34,724 bases of DNA from Cercozoa sp. M6MM (Eukaryota > Endomyxa: Ascetosporea). The stretch is taken from assembly GCA_040357565.1 (NCBI GenBank), contig JBDODJ010000119.1. The stretch is one strand, 5' to 3'. The position numbers and the translations under genes were made by a program. Below, piece by piece: positions 32,627 through 34,724 of this stretch (position 1 is its first letter; each line of letters starts with the position of its first letter). The notes beneath the pieces were generated by a model. That model saw only the letters and a program-made list of their open reading frames with translations, had not been told where the DNA came from and ran no database searches.

Positions 32627-32953
32627 ACCCAGTTCATTGACGACTTGTTGTTCTTTTATTTCAAGTGTGCCAGATTGCAGTTTTTTCCACCGGCGACCGT
32701 CGAAACAATCCACTCCTCCGCTCCCTTAACGAGTCCTGCCAGAGCCAGCACTGTGCTCAGAATTCGCAGCGTAGCGCACCTCACCCGTCTGCACAGCGCG
32801 TGTAGCACCGTGATTAGTTGTGCTGTGGGCTGGAGACAACTATAAAGCGATCTGGTCAGTCGGGACGGCTGATCGGTCGACTCTCGTCAGTCACTCAAGG
32901 AAACCCCGAGGACAGGCTTGTGGGTGACCGTAGTGCTCGCTGCCTACATAGCC
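32627..32953. other. Intergenic, NDUFV2 to transporter gene
   Basis: No gene seen. It probably contains the promoter and 5' UTR of the transporter gene. Confidence 0.4.
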
Positions 32954-34724
32954 ATGTCTCCGCGCATGGAGACAGAGGAGGCACGGGAGTTACTTGTGGT
33001 ACGAAAATTGCTGCTTAGTGCTTGTATTTGTACCTTTCTTGTGGGCTCAATCGATACCAAATTCAAACGACTTTGTGTGAGTTTAGCTCATTTCTGGCTG
33101 GTTTCTATCAAGTGTGCTCGCTGCCTACACCGGCAAGACACTACTGCATCAGTTGACGAGTGCGGTGCAATTGTAACCCATCTTATCCTGCAGTTCAGTT
33201 GAGTTGTTCAGTTTAATTTATCGCTTCAACTTGATTCGGGCAGGAGTGTCATCCAGTCGCTGTTTTCTGCAGTCGTCGGTGTCTGTGTCATGCTTGCCTG
33301 GCAGAAACGAGTGTCTGTGCTGTCTCCCAGGGACATTGCGACAAAAATCGCTCCGCTCGCTCTCTTTCAGTCATCTTGTATTGAGATCAATCTTGTTTCT
33401 TTCTTGCTCAGTAAAATTTAGTCTTGGTTAACATGGGCAAGTGTGTGCACAGATTCGGTGAACTACAATGTCGCAATGCGTCACGTGCCAGTTTCATACT
33501 GTAGCGTTCTGTGTCAATTTTACTTTCAGTTTGGCGAGTTGATTTTGGCATTTGTCTCTGGCAGTGAACACTGTCAAGACGAGCATTCCGATCTACACGG
33601 TGCAGATGTGTCTACTAAAGAGTCCGTACGAGTGTCTGGGGTGTCTAAGGTCTGATGACTTGACGTTTGGCCGTTGTTTTGCTGCTGGGACAGTGCGTGT
33701 TGTGCCGGTTGTATTTTTCTCCTGATCGCAAGTTCTCCTTGCTGACGTGTATGTGCTTCTTTACGCTTTCGTATTTCCGTCTTGGCTTCCTGTCGCTCCT
33801 TTATATCCCTGTCACTTCTTTATCCCCCTGCTACCCGATTTCCCATGTTGACCTTTTGGTTCAGACGTGTCGCTCGCTGTCTTGTTGGGCGGAATCGTTA
33901 TGGCGTCGCTCTATGGTATAGTACTTATGAAGAGGTGTGCCTAGAGAGGACAGCAACACACACCCATTGGTTAACAGAGCCAAACTTTGCGTGGCTCGGT
34001 CTCTTTTTCGCCAGTTTCTCGGCCCTGTCGCAGTCGCTGTTTAACCTGTAACTTCATTGGTTAAACATGGCTCTATACCCCTTCCCTCTGAGCCATGTTT
34101 ACCCCTTACCTCCCTTAACCCCTCGTTACCTCCCTGTGATCATCGATGTCGAAACAGAGCAACGAAGAAACTAATGTCGCAAGCGAAACATGGCTATCAG
34201 TATCATGTTCTCGCTCGTGTGTGTGCGTGTTTCTTGGTATTTGTGTGCACGTCCGCGCTGACAGAAAGCTGACGCAGGTGTCGCTGAATGCAACGGAGGA
34301 ACTCGATCAGATTTCGCTCTTGTTTTACAATTCGTGCGTGTCGCTCGTCTTTATGGTTTCACCTCCTTGTTTACCCCCCTGTTTGCCCCCCTGTTTGCCC
34401 CCCTGTTTACCCCCCTGTTTGCCCCCCCTGTTTGCCCCCCTGTTTACCCCCCTGTTTACCCCCCTGTTTACCTCCTATATGCCTTGTATTAAACCCCCTG
34501 GTACAGGTGCCGCTGCTGGTGCTCGTGCCGTTGCCGTCGGCGGCGCCGTCGGTGTCGCTGCTGCTGCTGACGGGAGGAACTTACTACGCCGAGACTCTCT
34601 TCACCTACCTACTCTTGTAGAGAGCATTTTACCCCCTTTACCCCCCTTACCCCCTTACCCCCTTTACCCCTCCCACTTCCCAGCTTCACCGGCTCACCCT
34701 ACCCCTTTATCCCACTTTACCCCC
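32954..34724 (+). CDS. SLC35 / triose-phosphate-type transporter, 3' end missing
   Basis: A multi-pass carrier of the drug/metabolite transporter superfamily (TPT branch), normally in the Golgi, ER or plastid, exchanging nucleotide sugars or phosphorylated sugars. Landmark exons: SVIQSLFSAVVGVCVMLAWQ with PRDIATKIAPLALFQ (about 33243-33369); NYNVAMRHVPVSF joined to VNTVKTSIPIYTVQMCLLKS, the diagnostic 'N.sl..v.VSF...iKa..P.ftv' motif; DVSLAVLLGGIVMASLY, matching 'sLiPi..Gv.las'; TEPNFAWLGLFFASFSALSQ; TKKLMSQAKH; LDQISLLFYNSCVSLVFM; and LLLLTGGTYYAETLFTYLLL (ending about 34617). A donor GTAGAGAG follows and the C-rich intron runs off the window. The N-terminus is uncertain: ATG 32954 (MSPRMETEEARELLV) is a candidate and VLAAYTGKTLLHQ a likely second exon. 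The substrate cannot be told. Confidence 0.78.
34365..34478 (+). repeat. C-rich 12-bp minisatellite in transporter intron (TTTACCCCCCTG)
   Basis: Nine or so units of CCCCCTGTTTAC/CCCCCTGTTTGC in the sense direction, between the exon ending SLVFM and the exon starting VPLLVLVPLP. It is the same unit and the same sense orientation as the arrays at 2172-2305 and 2408-2492. Confidence 0.92.
34622..34724 (+). repeat. TTTACCCC-rich start of last visible intron
   Basis: A C-rich run of TTTACCCCC and TTACCCCC units begins within a few bases of the donor and continues to the window edge. Confidence 0.8.

Overview
This 34.7 kb window is nuclear DNA from a eukaryote, probably a unicellular one. Every recognisable protein gene is broken by many short GT-AG introns, often 20-80 nt. 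Genes sit a few hundred bases apart on both strands, and one intron-containing tRNA gene is present. The products are eukaryotic: ceramide synthase, a Rab GTPase, PRMT1, RPAP3, mitochondrial complex I NDUFV2, mitochondrial Met-tRNA formyltransferase, a GATA factor, a phosphagen kinase and a triose-phosphate/nucleotide-sugar-type transporter. I cannot place the organism further. No virus-like element, prokaryotic operon or CRISPR array was seen.

Left third (1-12.8 kb): the 3' end of an unidentified plus-strand gene; an unidentified minus-strand coiled-coil gene with a possible RWD-like segment; an unidentified helical, TPR-like plus-strand gene; ceramide synthase (+); a DUF4833 protein (+); a Rab32-type GTPase (-); MTFMT (+).

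Middle (13.3-24.6 kb): PRMT1 (-), a GATA zinc-finger gene (+) whose introns are full of microsatellites, a stop-poor stretch I could not resolve, a creatine/arginine-kinase family gene (+) with an N-terminal membrane segment, and loose plus-strand exons of an unidentified gene.

Right third (24.5-34.7 kb): a membrane-anchored protein with a methyltransferase-like core (-), a Maf-type nucleotide pyrophosphatase (+), a tRNA gene with a large intron (-), RPAP3 (-), NDUFV2 (+), and an SLC35/TPT transporter (+) that runs off the right edge.

The genes do not form one pathway. Three are mitochondrial or possibly so (MTFMT, NDUFV2, perhaps the kinase), but this does not amount to a cluster. The strongest unusual signals are non-coding. 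Introns of unrelated genes carry the same C-rich minisatellite in the sense direction. Some introns are tandem arrays whose unit starts with the splice-donor bases GTAC. Several introns in one gene have lengths divisible by three and no stop. An ~80-nt element lies just 3' of both MTFMT and NDUFV2. Gene models were built by eye from reading frames and GT/AG sites, so individual exon edges are provisional. I did not find convincing evidence of a new multi-gene system.
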